Of a DNA stretch of 64,000 bases, positions 34,740-43,049 are shown piece by piece (positions within the stretch are counted from its first letter, which is position 1; each line of letters begins with the position of its first letter). The stretch is taken from the NCBI RefSeq assembly GCF_040931995.1, contig NZ_CP162413.1, positions 1 through 64,000 on the forward strand, read 5' to 3'. The notes beneath the pieces were generated by a model, which saw only the letters and a list, made by a program, of their open reading frames with translations, was not told where the DNA came from and did no database searches. The position numbers and the translations under genes were made by a program. Origin of the DNA: Pelagovum sp. HNIBRBA483. GTDB taxonomy: Bacteria > Pseudomonadota > Alphaproteobacteria > Rhodobacterales > Rhodobacteraceae.

Positions 34740-35174
34740 TCACTGATGTGGCGGGTTTCTTCCGGCTTGAATTTCCTGGACGCGTTCCGGCCAGGTTGAG
34801 CGAATGTAGGCCAGAATATCCCAGATTTCTTCGTCAGATATGACATCCACAAACCCCGGCATTCCGCTTTTGAAATTAGCAATGCCCCGTTTCGCCAATG
34901 CTCCCTGCCCGCCCAACTTCGTGTAGGTGAATAGTAGCTGGTTATCATGGTGCCAGGTGTGACCGGTCTCATCATGAGGAGGAGCAGGCATCGTCCCGTC
35001 ATCGTTCTGTCGCTGCCAGTTCGGCTGGCCCTGAAGCTCGGCTCCGTGACACGAGGCACACTGCTCCGCATACAGCGTCTGACCTCTCTCAAGATCACGA
35101 TCTTCGAGTTCGTGCCCCGCAAGGGCGATTGTGGGCAGCAGGATTAAGGCCATGCATGTGAACCGGCTAATCAT
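34740..35174 (-). CDS. Periplasmic c-type cytochrome
   Basis: A 144-residue secreted cytochrome c with a signal peptide (about 1-20), a CASCH heme-binding motif and a distal Met candidate in FKSGMPGFVDVISDEEIWDILAYI, the usual class I layout. Its ATG overlaps the multicopper oxidase stop (ATGA), so it is coupled to the oxidase and is probably its electron partner. Last gene of a four-gene redox operon. Confidence 0.87.
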   Translation of the reverse strand: MISRFTCMALILLPTIALAGHELEDRDLERGQTLYAEQCASCHGAELQGQPNWQRQNDDGTMPAPPHDETGHTWHHDNQLLFTYTKLGGQGALAKRGIANFKSGMPGFVDVISDEEIWDILAYIRSTWPERVQEIQAGRNPPHQ

Positions 35175-36481
35175 GTCACCTCCACCCAAGTTTTCATGCC
35201 CGTAGCCGAGTGCCCCAGCATGTGACAATGCAAAAACCACCTTCCGGGGTTGTCAAAGACGCAGATAATGTCTCTGCTCTCTCGGGCATTGACCAACGAC
35301 GTATCTCGGAGCGGACCAAGTGATCCATCGTTAGCGACTTCGTAAAAGTGTTGCCCGTGCAAGTGAATTCCGTGCGGAAATGATGTGTCGTTCACCAGGG
35401 AAATTTGAACGGTGGTGCCACGGTCCAGCTTCAACCATGGTTCGTCAGTTAAGTCTGAGACGCCGTTGAAAGACCAAATATCCTCTCCTGGATGTTGTCC
35501 GCCCATGGCCCCGCCTTGCATCCGTAGAATTTCGCGGCGGTCGGGTTCTTCGGTTGGCTTGGCGATACCGTTCGACGGCAGTGGTAAAATCGTGGCGTTT
35601 CTCGCGGAGGGATTAGCACCTTCGACTGCGATGGTTCCCAAAGCGTAATTGTCTTGGCCAGTCCAAAAGCTGAATTCGATGTCGTCTAAAACATCGGCAA
35701 TGATGTCGGCCCGTTGGGCGGGAGCCAGTGTGACGGTCCCGATATCTTCGACCTGCTCAAGGGGCATACCGTCCAGAGCGACCAGTTTGCCTTCGATCCC
35801 CGATAAATCGAGGGGAAAGACCCTGGCGTTCGCTGTGTTGATCAATCTGAGACGAATGCGATCACCTCTTCTGACAGAGGATTGCGACGGAATAACCCTC
35901 GCATAGTTTCCCATTCGGCCCCCATGGGCGAAATGAAACATCCCGTCGAAGTCGTCGATGAACTTGGCGTCTTCATCTATCCGCCAATCGTCCACGAATA
36001 TGATGATGTCGGCGTCTACATCCGGCGGTGTGATCTCTTCGACAATGAGCGGGCCATAAAGCCCTCTGGCGACCTGCTCCCAAGACCGGCTATGCGAATG
36101 ATACCAGAACGTCCCAGCGTCAGGGGCAACAAATCGATACGCGAACTCTCCGCCGTCAGGAACTGCGTCTTGAGTAAGACCAGGCACGCCGTCCATCTCA
36201 TTGGCTATTCGGATGCCGTGCCAGTGAATGGAAGATTCTTGTCCTATCCTGTTCTCAAAGGTCACGGACAGTTCTTCACCTTGGCGAACTTTGAGAAGCG
36301 GTCCAGGTGTGTTGCCGTTGAATCCTAGCGATGGCGTTGGCCCGCTCTCGCTTAACTCACCTGCCAAAATTTGGGCGAGAACTGGCGCCGCCCACAGACG
36401 CTGAGTAGAAGCAACTACTTTTGAAGGGACTAGTGCGGCTGCCGCTGACGAAGCCAGAAATGTTCTTCTCGATATCGACAT
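35171..36481 (-). CDS. Tat-exported multicopper oxidase
   Basis: A 436-residue three-domain multicopper oxidase. A Tat signal (SISRRTFLASSAAAAL) sends it folded to the periplasm. Copper ligands are complete: HWHG, WYHSH, HLHGQHF and HCHMLGHSATGM, the last with the type-1 Cys and axial Met. Relatives include CueO/CopA-type cuprous oxidases and laccases. No long Met-rich insert is seen. It lies between c-type cytochromes under a CueR-type promoter, so copper oxidation linked to cytochromes is likely. Laccase-like phenol oxidation is the alternative. Confidence 0.9.
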   Translation of the reverse strand: MSISRRTFLASSAAAALVPSKVVASTQRLWAAPVLAQILAGELSESGPTPSLGFNGNTPGPLLKVRQGEELSVTFENRIGQESSIHWHGIRIANEMDGVPGLTQDAVPDGGEFAYRFVAPDAGTFWYHSHSRSWEQVARGLYGPLIVEEITPPDVDADIIIFVDDWRIDEDAKFIDDFDGMFHFAHGGRMGNYARVIPSQSSVRRGDRIRLRLINTANARVFPLDLSGIEGKLVALDGMPLEQVEDIGTVTLAPAQRADIIADVLDDIEFSFWTGQDNYALGTIAVEGANPSARNATILPLPSNGIAKPTEEPDRREILRMQGGAMGGQHPGEDIWSFNGVSDLTDEPWLKLDRGTTVQISLVNDTSFPHGIHLHGQHFYEVANDGSLGPLRDTSLVNARESRDIICVFDNPGRWFLHCHMLGHSATGMKTWVEVT

Positions 36482-36482
36482 A

Positions 36483-36920
36483 TCACTCACGATAGACCGA
36501 ATGACACGACTTGCAATTCGTTCCAAGTGCTCTCATTGCGGCATTTACGTCGGCCAGTTCATTGATGGAAGTCGAGAATCCAATCGCGATCGTTTCAAGC
36601 TCTTTTGCCTTCTTGGTAAAATCCTCGAAGTTCGACCATATCTCGGGCCGTGCCTCTGACTTCGGGTCGTTCTCGTTGGCCTCAAACAAACCTGGCGTTG
36701 CGGCGGCATGTTCTGCAATAGCCGAAGCCGCCAACCTGGCTGTTGTTGCATCGAATTCAGTCGCACCTTTTGACATTTGGCCAAGGGTCTTCACATTCTC
36801 GGCTATGGCACTCATGCCGTCCATACGAGCCTTGACTGCTGGGTTTTGTACACCTTGGTGGGCCAGAGCGGCGGTCGTCGTGACAAGCACAAGGCCAAAG
36901 ACTAGGGTTTTTCGTATCAT
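36483..36920 (-). CDS. Cytochrome c' family protein
   Basis: A 145-residue secreted protein with a signal peptide (IRKTLVFGLVLVTTTAALA), a four-helix body and a C-terminal heme motif CKSCH followed by SVYRE, the class II (cytochrome c') arrangement. These bind NO or CO or act as electron carriers. The stop lies one base before the oxidase ATG. It is second in the operon after the membrane-anchored cytochrome. Confidence 0.88.
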   Translation of the reverse strand: MIRKTLVFGLVLVTTTAALAHQGVQNPAVKARMDGMSAIAENVKTLGQMSKGATEFDATTARLAASAIAEHAAATPGLFEANENDPKSEARPEIWSNFEDFTKKAKELETIAIGFSTSINELADVNAAMRALGTNCKSCHSVYRE

Positions 36921-36933
36921 GATTTTCTCTCGT

Positions 36934-37362
36934 TCAGTTGATGCCATTGGCACGTTGCAACTCACGGACGTATGCAACGATCATGGTCACATCCGCTCGG
37001 GTCAGCCCCTCGACAGGAGCCATGTTCCCAAAGGGCCAATGATGCTGACGAACGCCGAGCGCCACCGCTCTTTGAAACGCTTCATCTGCGTGGTGCGATG
37101 GTTCGTAGATTTTGTGGACAAGGGGTGGTGCAATATCTGTTTGGCCTACTGCGTTGGCGCCATGACAAGCTGAACACTTTGCCTCGAATGCTACTTTTCC
37201 AACCTGGGCATTGGCCGAAAGGGTTTCAGGAACGACAATTTCGACAATCGCCGACGTGGGTTGGTCGGGCACCAGGGCGACTTGGCTGTCCTTATCCAAA
37301 GTAAACCAATAGGCCAGTCCACTGACGCCCAATAGAACTAAAAAAAGTTGCAATGCCCGCAT
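36934..37362 (-). CDS. Membrane-anchored c-type cytochrome
   Basis: A 142-residue cytochrome c with an uncleaved-looking N-terminal anchor (LQLFLVLLGVSGLAYWF), a CSACH heme motif and a distal Met candidate in FGNMAPVEGLTRADVTMIVAYVRELQ. It is the first gene of the redox operon, 19 bp downstream of the predicted CueR-dependent start. It could pass electrons between the oxidase system and the respiratory chain. Confidence 0.87.
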   Translation of the reverse strand: MRALQLFLVLLGVSGLAYWFTLDKDSQVALVPDQPTSAIVEIVVPETLSANAQVGKVAFEAKCSACHGANAVGQTDIAPPLVHKIYEPSHHADEAFQRAVALGVRQHHWPFGNMAPVEGLTRADVTMIVAYVRELQRANGIN

Positions 37363-37387
37363 TAGATAATCCGTTTTCTTTTTTCCA

Positions 37388-37418
37388 GTGTAAGAGCTTC
37401 CAGCGAGTGGAAGGTCAA
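37388..37418 (-). promoter_or_regulatory. CueR-type promoter of the cytochrome/multicopper oxidase operon
   Basis: On the minus strand TTGACC, a 19-base spacer holding TTCCACTCGCTGGAAG, then TTACAC. The 19-bp spacing and the TTGACCTTCC...TGGAAG pattern match MerR-family copper promoters such as E. coli copA. It overlaps the end of the glutaredoxin-MauE gene. Confidence 0.8.
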
Positions 37419-38179
37419 CTGACCAATCCTGACGCTTTCGTGATCATCCATATCGCCATCCCGATCATCATCAGGTTTTCAGTCAACGAAACGAACCCAA
37501 GCGGAACATTCGTGTTGCCCCCAACACAGGCGCATTTTAATTCGCGTTTATCGATGTAGACAGCCTTAAACACACTCACAGCACCAATGCCGGCAACGAC
37601 TAGGGCGACAGGGGCCGACACCCAAGTCAGAACGCCTGCCATCATGAGCAGCCCTGCACCTGTCTCCGCGAATGGATAATTATAGCCATAACGCACCCAC
37701 CGTTGGGCCAACAGATCATAGTTTATGAACATCGTCGCAAAACTTTCCAAGTCCTTCAGTTTTTGAAGGCCGAGAAGAACCATAGAGATCGAAATGAACA
37801 TTTCGATCGTCCGACCTGCGAACATCGTACCGAGTGAAATCCAGGTCACCGCGACCGCCATCAGTGCAGCCACGGAGAATAGTGCAATGACAGGTTGGTA
37901 GGTCGTTTCATCTTTGGATTTTACGGCTACGCCAAGATGTTTCGCCAAGTCCTCATATCCGCCAACGCGTTCGCCGCCAATGAAAGTTTGCGGCGTCGAT
38001 TTCACGTTGTGTTCCGCCTTGAAGGCATCAACCGCATTTCGGCTGGTCAAGTGCTCGTCCTCGACTATGTAGCCGTGACGTTCCAGCAAGTCCTTTGACT
38101 TTAGGCCGAAAGGGCACATGTGATCGGCCATCACCATCCGAAAGAGAGTAGCGGTCTTGGTCGTTGTATCTTTGGGCAT
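37415..38179 (-). CDS. Glutaredoxin-MauE/DoxX fusion membrane protein
   Basis: A 254-residue fusion. Residues 1-85 form a glutaredoxin-like domain with a monothiol CPFG motif and the TxPQTFIGGERVGGYEDL cis-Pro/glutathione region. The rest is a four-helix MauE/DoxX-like redox membrane domain with a late CAC pair (ELKCACVGG). Such fusions probably move reducing equivalents to periplasmic thiols or cofactors. The gene is divergent from cueR and has its own CueR-type promoter, so it is copper induced, possibly to repair thiols or supply metal ligands. The start chosen follows the predicted transcript start. Confidence 0.82.
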   Translation of the reverse strand: MPKDTTTKTATLFRMVMADHMCPFGLKSKDLLERHGYIVEDEHLTSRNAVDAFKAEHNVKSTPQTFIGGERVGGYEDLAKHLGVAVKSKDETTYQPVIALFSVAALMAVAVTWISLGTMFAGRTIEMFISISMVLLGLQKLKDLESFATMFINYDLLAQRWVRYGYNYPFAETGAGLLMMAGVLTWVSAPVALVVAGIGAVSVFKAVYIDKRELKCACVGGNTNVPLGFVSLTENLMMIGMAIWMITKASGLVS

Positions 38180-38218
38180 AGCGGCATCTCGTCTGTGGCT
38201 TGAATTGGCGTTACTCAC

Positions 38219-38249
38219 CACCTAATGTCTCCAGTAACTGGAAAGTCAA
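38219..38249 (-). promoter_or_regulatory. CueR-type promoter of the glutaredoxin-MauE gene
   Basis: On the minus strand TTGACT, a 19-base spacer with TTCCAGTTACTGGAG, then TAGGTG. It lies between cueR and the divergent gene and resembles the promoter upstream of the cytochrome operon. Confidence 0.75.
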
Positions 38250-38260
38250 GGAGCTTTGCG

Positions 38261-38644
38261 ATGAACATATCAGCCGCGGCCGAAGCCGCAGGATTGCCAG
38301 TCAAAACAGTCAGATATTATGCGGATATCGGTCTAGTGGCTGCTCCCGCAAGATCCACTTCCGGGTATCGAACATATGACGACGCATCGATCCGAAAGCT
38401 TGCATTCATTCGAAGGGCACGGGAGTTCGGTTTCAGCATTGAAGAGTGCCGCGAATTGCTGGGCTTGTACGAAGACCAAAACAGAAGCAGCGCGGATGTA
38501 AAGCGGATCGCGTCGAACAAACTTGAAGAAATCCGGGCGAAGCAGAGAGAGCTACAAGCACTGCACGACGATCTCTCGCACCTTGTAGAAAGCTGCAATG
38601 GAGATCACCGACCTGATTGTCCAATCATTGAGTACTTGGCTTAG
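38261..38644 (+). CDS. cueR: CueR-type copper-responsive MerR regulator
   Basis: A 127-residue MerR-family activator. The N-terminal winged HTH reads MNISAAAEAAGLPVKTVRYY, followed by a dimerisation coiled coil. Cys112 and Cys120 in SCNGDHRPDC are spaced as in CueR, the signature of Cu(I)/Ag(I)/Au(I) sensors. AAGGAG precedes the ATG by 8 bases. It is divergent from the glutaredoxin-MauE gene, and its predicted operators sit in both local promoters. Confidence 0.93.
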   Translation: MNISAAAEAAGLPVKTVRYYADIGLVAAPARSTSGYRTYDDASIRKLAFIRRAREFGFSIEECRELLGLYEDQNRSSADVKRIASNKLEEIRAKQRELQALHDDLSHLVESCNGDHRPDCPIIEYLA

Positions 38645-38843
38645 ACTATGTGCGGTCAGCCGAAGCGAACCTTAGTCGAACGACCGCTAGGTCCCGCGTT
38701 GCAATCATCGGGACATCTCAACATGCTGCGGTATCCATCAACGTCCGCAATGCGGGCTGCTACTGCAGAATGTCAGGTGGGTCCTGAATGTCTCTTATGG
38801 GCCGTTTCATGTCACGATTTCACCCAACAAACCTTACGCATCG

Positions 38844-39569
38844 TCAGTAATCGACCCGCTCGAAGCCATAGTTTCCTACATAGTCTCGCCATTCCACGAA
38901 CACCGCTCTGGCGAAGAGGGAACACCCATGACTGGTGCGTCCGAATGCTGTTGGAATTGCGCTCCTGTTGGCTCGATTCCAACTGAAACCTCCTTGTGTG
39001 TCATAACTTCCGATCCGGACACGTGCATACCTATCGCAATCCCCGTCGTCTCGGTCGTCATCAATTAGGACGTCGTAGACGCGGATTGAGCGGACGAAAT
39101 TGAATTCCGGGCCGCTGATGTCGATGTCAGCGCGGTCTTGGACCAGCTGGAGTACAAACCCTTCCGGCAGAATGTCAGGTATTGGACCGGCAGGATTCAA
39201 GACGGCATTCTCAGTAGTCAGCGGTTTGTTCGCGGGTGACAAAAGTGGTCGCGGGCGATTTCGACTAGTGAACAAAATATCGTAGAAACGATCTCGATTT
39301 TCTGACGTGGCAACTGGGTCATAGGATGCGCCCATCGGACATCTCCAAATCTGTAATGGAGGTTCGATTGGCCAGGGAGTAATCCTCCGGATGAATTCGG
39401 CACGTGCACGGGCGCACGGAACTGATGCTGGCCAGCCGCCAGAGAGGCATAGAAGTATTGCGCAGTCGATTTGATACGTTTGAGCCTGAACACGATTTGC
39501 AAGGCCTACGGACGAACCAAAAAGTGCGAGTAGGGCGACAATTGAGTATTTTCGAAATGTGCGAAGCAT
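38844..39569 (-). CDS. Secreted TrbM-like protein, probably conjugation-associated
   Basis: A 241-residue protein with a signal peptide (about 1-29, ending VQAQ). The mature N-terminus has the pattern DCAILLCLSGG...PCARARAEFIRRI...IWRCP, resembling TrbM of conjugative plasmids. Several cysteines suggest disulfides in the periplasm. The C-terminal half is unfamiliar. It stands alone, away from the virB genes. The TrbM relation is by eye and moderate. Confidence 0.5.
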   Translation of the reverse strand: MLRTFRKYSIVALLALFGSSVGLANRVQAQTYQIDCAILLCLSGGWPASVPCARARAEFIRRITPWPIEPPLQIWRCPMGASYDPVATSENRDRFYDILFTSRNRPRPLLSPANKPLTTENAVLNPAGPIPDILPEGFVLQLVQDRADIDISGPEFNFVRSIRVYDVLIDDDRDDGDCDRYARVRIGSYDTQGGFSWNRANRSAIPTAFGRTSHGCSLFARAVFVEWRDYVGNYGFERVDY

Positions 39570-39684
39570 GTGAAGAATCCTATCGAGTAGGGTGTAATCA
39601 GTATGACTACGTTAGTATATTATCGCAACTATAAATATATGATTGGTAAATTACGCATAATCTATCTTATGTTAAATAATGTCA

Positions 39685-39714
39685 GTTTGGCGCGGTGTCA
39701 TGACTGCGCCAAAC
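39685..39714. terminator. Terminator-like hairpin after mmsA
   Basis: GTTTGGCGC and GCGCCAAAC make a perfect 9-bp stem with a 12-base loop just after the mmsA stop on the minus strand. The next bases (TGACATTATTT) are T-rich but not a clean run. The AT-rich stretch 39590-39680 beside it holds no gene. Confidence 0.5.
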
Positions 39715-39718
39715 GGTC

Positions 39719-41218
39719 TTACCCCATCGTCGGCATAACGAACTCGGGATCGCTGCGAATACCGGACGGCCAGCGCGTCGTGATCGTCTTGAGCCGGGTA
39801 TAAAACCGCACACCTTCCGGGCCGTGCATGTGGTGGTCGCCGAACAGCGATTGCTTCCAGCCGCCAAAGCTGTGGAAGGCCATAGGCACGGGGATTGGAA
39901 CATTGACGCCGACCATGCCGACCTCGATGTCATGCGCGAAGGTGCGCGCCGCATCGCCGTCGCGGGTAAACACCGCCACACCGTTGGCGTAGTCGTGGGC
40001 GTGGATCAGGTCCACGGCCTCGGCATAATCCTTGCGACGCACGACCGACAGGACCGGGCCGAAGATCTCTTCGCGCCAGACCGTCATGTCGGGGGTCACG
40101 TTATCGATCAGGGTCGGGCCCACGAAATAGCCGTTCTCGTAACCTTGCGGCGCCGCAAAGTCGCGGCCATCGACGACGACTTTTGCGCCCTCGGCCGCGC
40201 CCTTGTCGATCAGGCCCAGGATTTTTTCTTGCGCGGCCTTGGTAACAACCGGACCCATGTCCGACGCTTTGTCTGCGGCGGGGCCGACCTTCAGCGCCTC
40301 GATCTTCGGCACCAGCTTTTCTACCAGTGCATCGGCCACGGCATCGGTCACCGGAACCGTCACTGAGATCGCCATGCAGCGTTCGCCGGCCGAGCCGTAG
40401 GCCGCACCCATCAATGCGTTGGCGGCCATGTCGAGATCGGCGTCAGGCAGGATGACCATGTGGTTCTTGGCCCCACCGAGCGCCTGCACGCGCTTTCCGT
40501 TCTTCGTGCCGGTCTCGTAGATGTACTTTGCGATAGGAGTGGAGCCGACGAAGCTGATCGCCTTGACGTCCGGATGGGTCAGCAGCGCATCAACGGCCTC
40601 CTTGTCGCCCTGGATCACGTTGAAGACACCCTCGGGCAATCCCGCTTCGGCCAGCCATTCAGCGATGAGAAGCGAAGCAGAGGGATCTCGTTCGGAAGGT
40701 TTCAGTATGAATGTGTTGCCGCATGCGATGGCAACCGGGAACATCCACATAGGCACCATTGCCGGGAAGTTGAACGGCGTGATGCCGGCGACAACGCCAA
40801 GAGGTTGGCGCAGCGCATGACTGTCAACAGCGGTGCCGACATTCTCGGTGATCTCGCCCTTAAGCAGGTGCGGCGCGCCGACAGCGAATTCGACAACCTC
40901 GAGTCCGCGTGTCACCTCGCCGACTGCGTCGTCATGGGTCTTACCGTGTTCGGCCGAAATCGCCTCGGCAAGCTGATCGGCCCGGTCCCACAGGATCATC
41001 TTGAAGCGGTCAAGGATGCGGGCACGGCGCAGCGGCGGCGTTTTCGACCAGGTCGCCCAAGCGATCTTGGCCGACGCAACGGCCGCGTTCACTTCGTCGG
41101 TCGAAGCCAGCGCGACGGTTTTTTCCGCCTCGCCGGTTGCGGGGTTGTAGACCGGCTGGCTGCGGCCGGACGTGCCTGCGACGCGGGCATTGTCAATGAA
41201 ATGGGCGATCTCAGACAT
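39719..41218 (-). CDS. mmsA: CoA-acylating methylmalonate/malonate-semialdehyde dehydrogenase
   Basis: A 499-residue aldehyde dehydrogenase superfamily enzyme of the MmsA/IolA type. It converts malonate semialdehyde (from inositol) or methylmalonate semialdehyde (from valine) to acetyl- or propionyl-CoA with NAD and CoA. Markers are [34 protein letters not shown] and the catalytic-Cys segment [10 protein letters not shown]. It would complete the inositol pathway encoded downstream. It is transcribed alone, divergent from a LysR gene. Confidence 0.93.
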   Translation of the reverse strand: MSEIAHFIDNARVAGTSGRSQPVYNPATGEAEKTVALASTDEVNAAVASAKIAWATWSKTPPLRRARILDRFKMILWDRADQLAEAISAEHGKTHDDAVGEVTRGLEVVEFAVGAPHLLKGEITENVGTAVDSHALRQPLGVVAGITPFNFPAMVPMWMFPVAIACGNTFILKPSERDPSASLLIAEWLAEAGLPEGVFNVIQGDKEAVDALLTHPDVKAISFVGSTPIAKYIYETGTKNGKRVQALGGAKNHMVILPDADLDMAANALMGAAYGSAGERCMAISVTVPVTDAVADALVEKLVPKIEALKVGPAADKASDMGPVVTKAAQEKILGLIDKGAAEGAKVVVDGRDFAAPQGYENGYFVGPTLIDNVTPDMTVWREEIFGPVLSVVRRKDYAEAVDLIHAHDYANGVAVFTRDGDAARTFAHDIEVGMVGVNVPIPVPMAFHSFGGWKQSLFGDHHMHGPEGVRFYTRLKTITTRWPSGIRSDPEFVMPTMG

Positions 41219-41311
41219 GGAAAACTCCTCCGTTTGCTGAAGGCTGTATCTCTCATCCGAATTCGCATATAAACAGACAATAATGGCAATCCGTTATGCA
41301 AAAACAGCTAC

Positions 41312-42250
41312 ATGAATTGGGATGATCTCCGATACTTCCTTGCCGTCGCCCGCGAGGGCCAGATGCTTCGCGCCGCCTCGCGTCTAGGTGTCAGCCAGGC
41401 GCGCCTAAGCCGGCACGTGGCCGCATTGGAAGAGGCGGTCGGCGCCCGCCTTTTCGAGCGAACGACGCGCGGCTCAACGCTGACGGAAGAGGGCGTGGCG
41501 CTGTTCGCGACGGCCGAACGCATCGAAGCGGAGGTGCTGGACGGCACCGCCCGAATGCGCGGCCGAGATGAGGTGGCCGGAACCATTCGCATCGGCGCGC
41601 CGGATGGGTTCGGCAGCGCGTTTCTTGCGCCGAGGCTTGGCAAGTTTCGAGACGCCTATCCCGATCTCCGAATCCAACTTGTCCCGGTGCCGCGCAGCTT
41701 CTCGCTTTCCGAACGCGAAGCCGATCTCGCGATCATGGTGGGTCGACCCGACAAGGGGCGACTGCGCGTGAAAAAGCTCGTTGACTATTCCCTCGGCCTA
41801 TATGCGTCCGAGGGCTATCTGGCGCGCGCCGGAACACCAAGAAGCTTAGACAACCTTAGGTCGCACACTTTGATTGGCTATGTCGATGACTTGATCTACA
41901 CGCCGGAACTCAATTATGCGCCGGAATTTGTCCGCGACTGGAGATCGGACATCGAGGTGTCCACCGCAATCGGTCAGTTCGAAGCGGTTCGTTCCGGGAC
42001 GGGTATCGGGATTTGCCACGACTTCATGGCCGCAGAGGAGCCTGGTCTGGTGCGTCTCTTCCCGAGCGTGTCAGTGACGCGGAGCTATTGGCTTGTCTGG
42101 CACGAAAACCAGGCTGTGGCCCGCCGGGTTCAAGCTGTTGTCGAATTGCTGGACGAACTCGTGCGTGGTGACCGAATGCTATTTGGTGCGACCGAAGCGC
42201 CTCGTCAATCAATGGTTGCCAATCGCTCGTCGCCGTCAGATGCCAGTTGA
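41312..42250 (+). CDS. LysR-family transcriptional regulator
   Basis: A 312-residue LysR protein: N-terminal HTH (LRAASRLGVSQARLSRHVAALEEAVGARLFERTTRG) and a periplasmic-binding-like effector domain. It is divergent from mmsA, the classical arrangement for control of the neighbour. Its 3' end overlaps the convergent PanB-like gene by 46 bases. The effector is unknown. Confidence 0.88.
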   Translation: MNWDDLRYFLAVAREGQMLRAASRLGVSQARLSRHVAALEEAVGARLFERTTRGSTLTEEGVALFATAERIEAEVLDGTARMRGRDEVAGTIRIGAPDGFGSAFLAPRLGKFRDAYPDLRIQLVPVPRSFSLSEREADLAIMVGRPDKGRLRVKKLVDYSLGLYASEGYLARAGTPRSLDNLRSHTLIGYVDDLIYTPELNYAPEFVRDWRSDIEVSTAIGQFEAVRSGTGIGICHDFMAAEEPGLVRLFPSVSVTRSYWLVWHENQAVARRVQAVVELLDELVRGDRMLFGATEAPRQSMVANRSSPSDAS

Positions 42251-43035
42251 GATGCGAACTTTTCGAGTTCCGAATCCGAAACCGAAACGGAATGCTCAGA
42301 GGCCGGATAGGCTCCGTTCGCGACATCGTCACCGAACTCCCTGAATGCCGCGATCCGTTCCTGCTGAAGCCGGTCCAGCTCGCTACGGAAATCCCGGTAG
42401 GTCTTGGCGTGGCGCGGTTTGTGGCCAGGCGTGTAGCCCAAAACGTCCTCGGCGAAGAGATATTGCGCATCGGCATGGGGTCCTGCCCCCATGCCGAGGA
42501 GGACGAGTTTCGTCCGTTTGGCGATCTCGGCCGCAACACGGTCCGGGACCACTTCCAGTTCCGCCCCGAAGCACCCGATCGCTTCGAGTGCCTTCACATG
42601 TCTGAAGACCTCCATGGCGCTGTCGGCCGTCTTGCCGACCGCCTTAAAGCCGCCCGTCCAAGTCGCCTTTGAAGGTATCAATCCGACATGGCTCACGACC
42701 GGAATGCCGTCGTCCGCCAAGGCCTTGATTGTCCCAAACGACGAGGCGCAATAGACGCAGTCGCCGCCCAACTGCATCGCCCGGTGCGCCGCACGCTGAT
42801 AGTCTTCCAGCGTGACCAACTCGCCATAAAGCAGCCCGACCTGAACGAAACAGTTTCCAGCGGCTTCGCGCATCTCTGGGGTCCAAGCCGGGTCGATGAT
42901 CGACAGCATATCAATCCCAGCCTCGCACGCAGCTGCGGCCTCGTCTGGTGTATCGACATAAAGCATGGTGAGTTTGCGCTTGCCCTTCAGCGCGCGGATG
43001 TCCGCGACTGTTGGCCGTTTATGATAGAGTCCCAT
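42205..43035 (-). CDS. Divergent PanB-like (ketopantoate hydroxymethyltransferase family) protein
   Basis: A 276-residue TIM-barrel protein. The C-terminal half aligns well with PanB (IPVVSHVGLIPS, ELEVVP with Glu161, LGMGAGPHADAQYLFAEDVLGYTPGHKPRHAK). The N-terminal half is divergent: Asp48 (IIDPAW) may correspond to the first Mg ligand, but the usual DMPF aspartate and LEGG glutamate are not recognisable (QVGLLYG and YCASSFG instead). True PanB transfers a hydroxymethyl group from methylene-tetrahydrofolate. It lies 14 bases after the oxygenase reductase gene in the operon, so a role with a one-carbon product is possible, but not shown. Confidence 0.75.
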   Translation of the reverse strand: MGLYHKRPTVADIRALKGKRKLTMLYVDTPDEAAAACEAGIDMLSIIDPAWTPEMREAAGNCFVQVGLLYGELVTLEDYQRAAHRAMQLGGDCVYCASSFGTIKALADDGIPVVSHVGLIPSKATWTGGFKAVGKTADSAMEVFRHVKALEAIGCFGAELEVVPDRVAAEIAKRTKLVLLGMGAGPHADAQYLFAEDVLGYTPGHKPRHAKTYRDFRSELDRLQQERIAAFREFGDDVANGAYPASEHSVSVSDSELEKFASQLASDGDERLATID

Positions 43036-43049
43036 GGTTTCTCCTTCGC

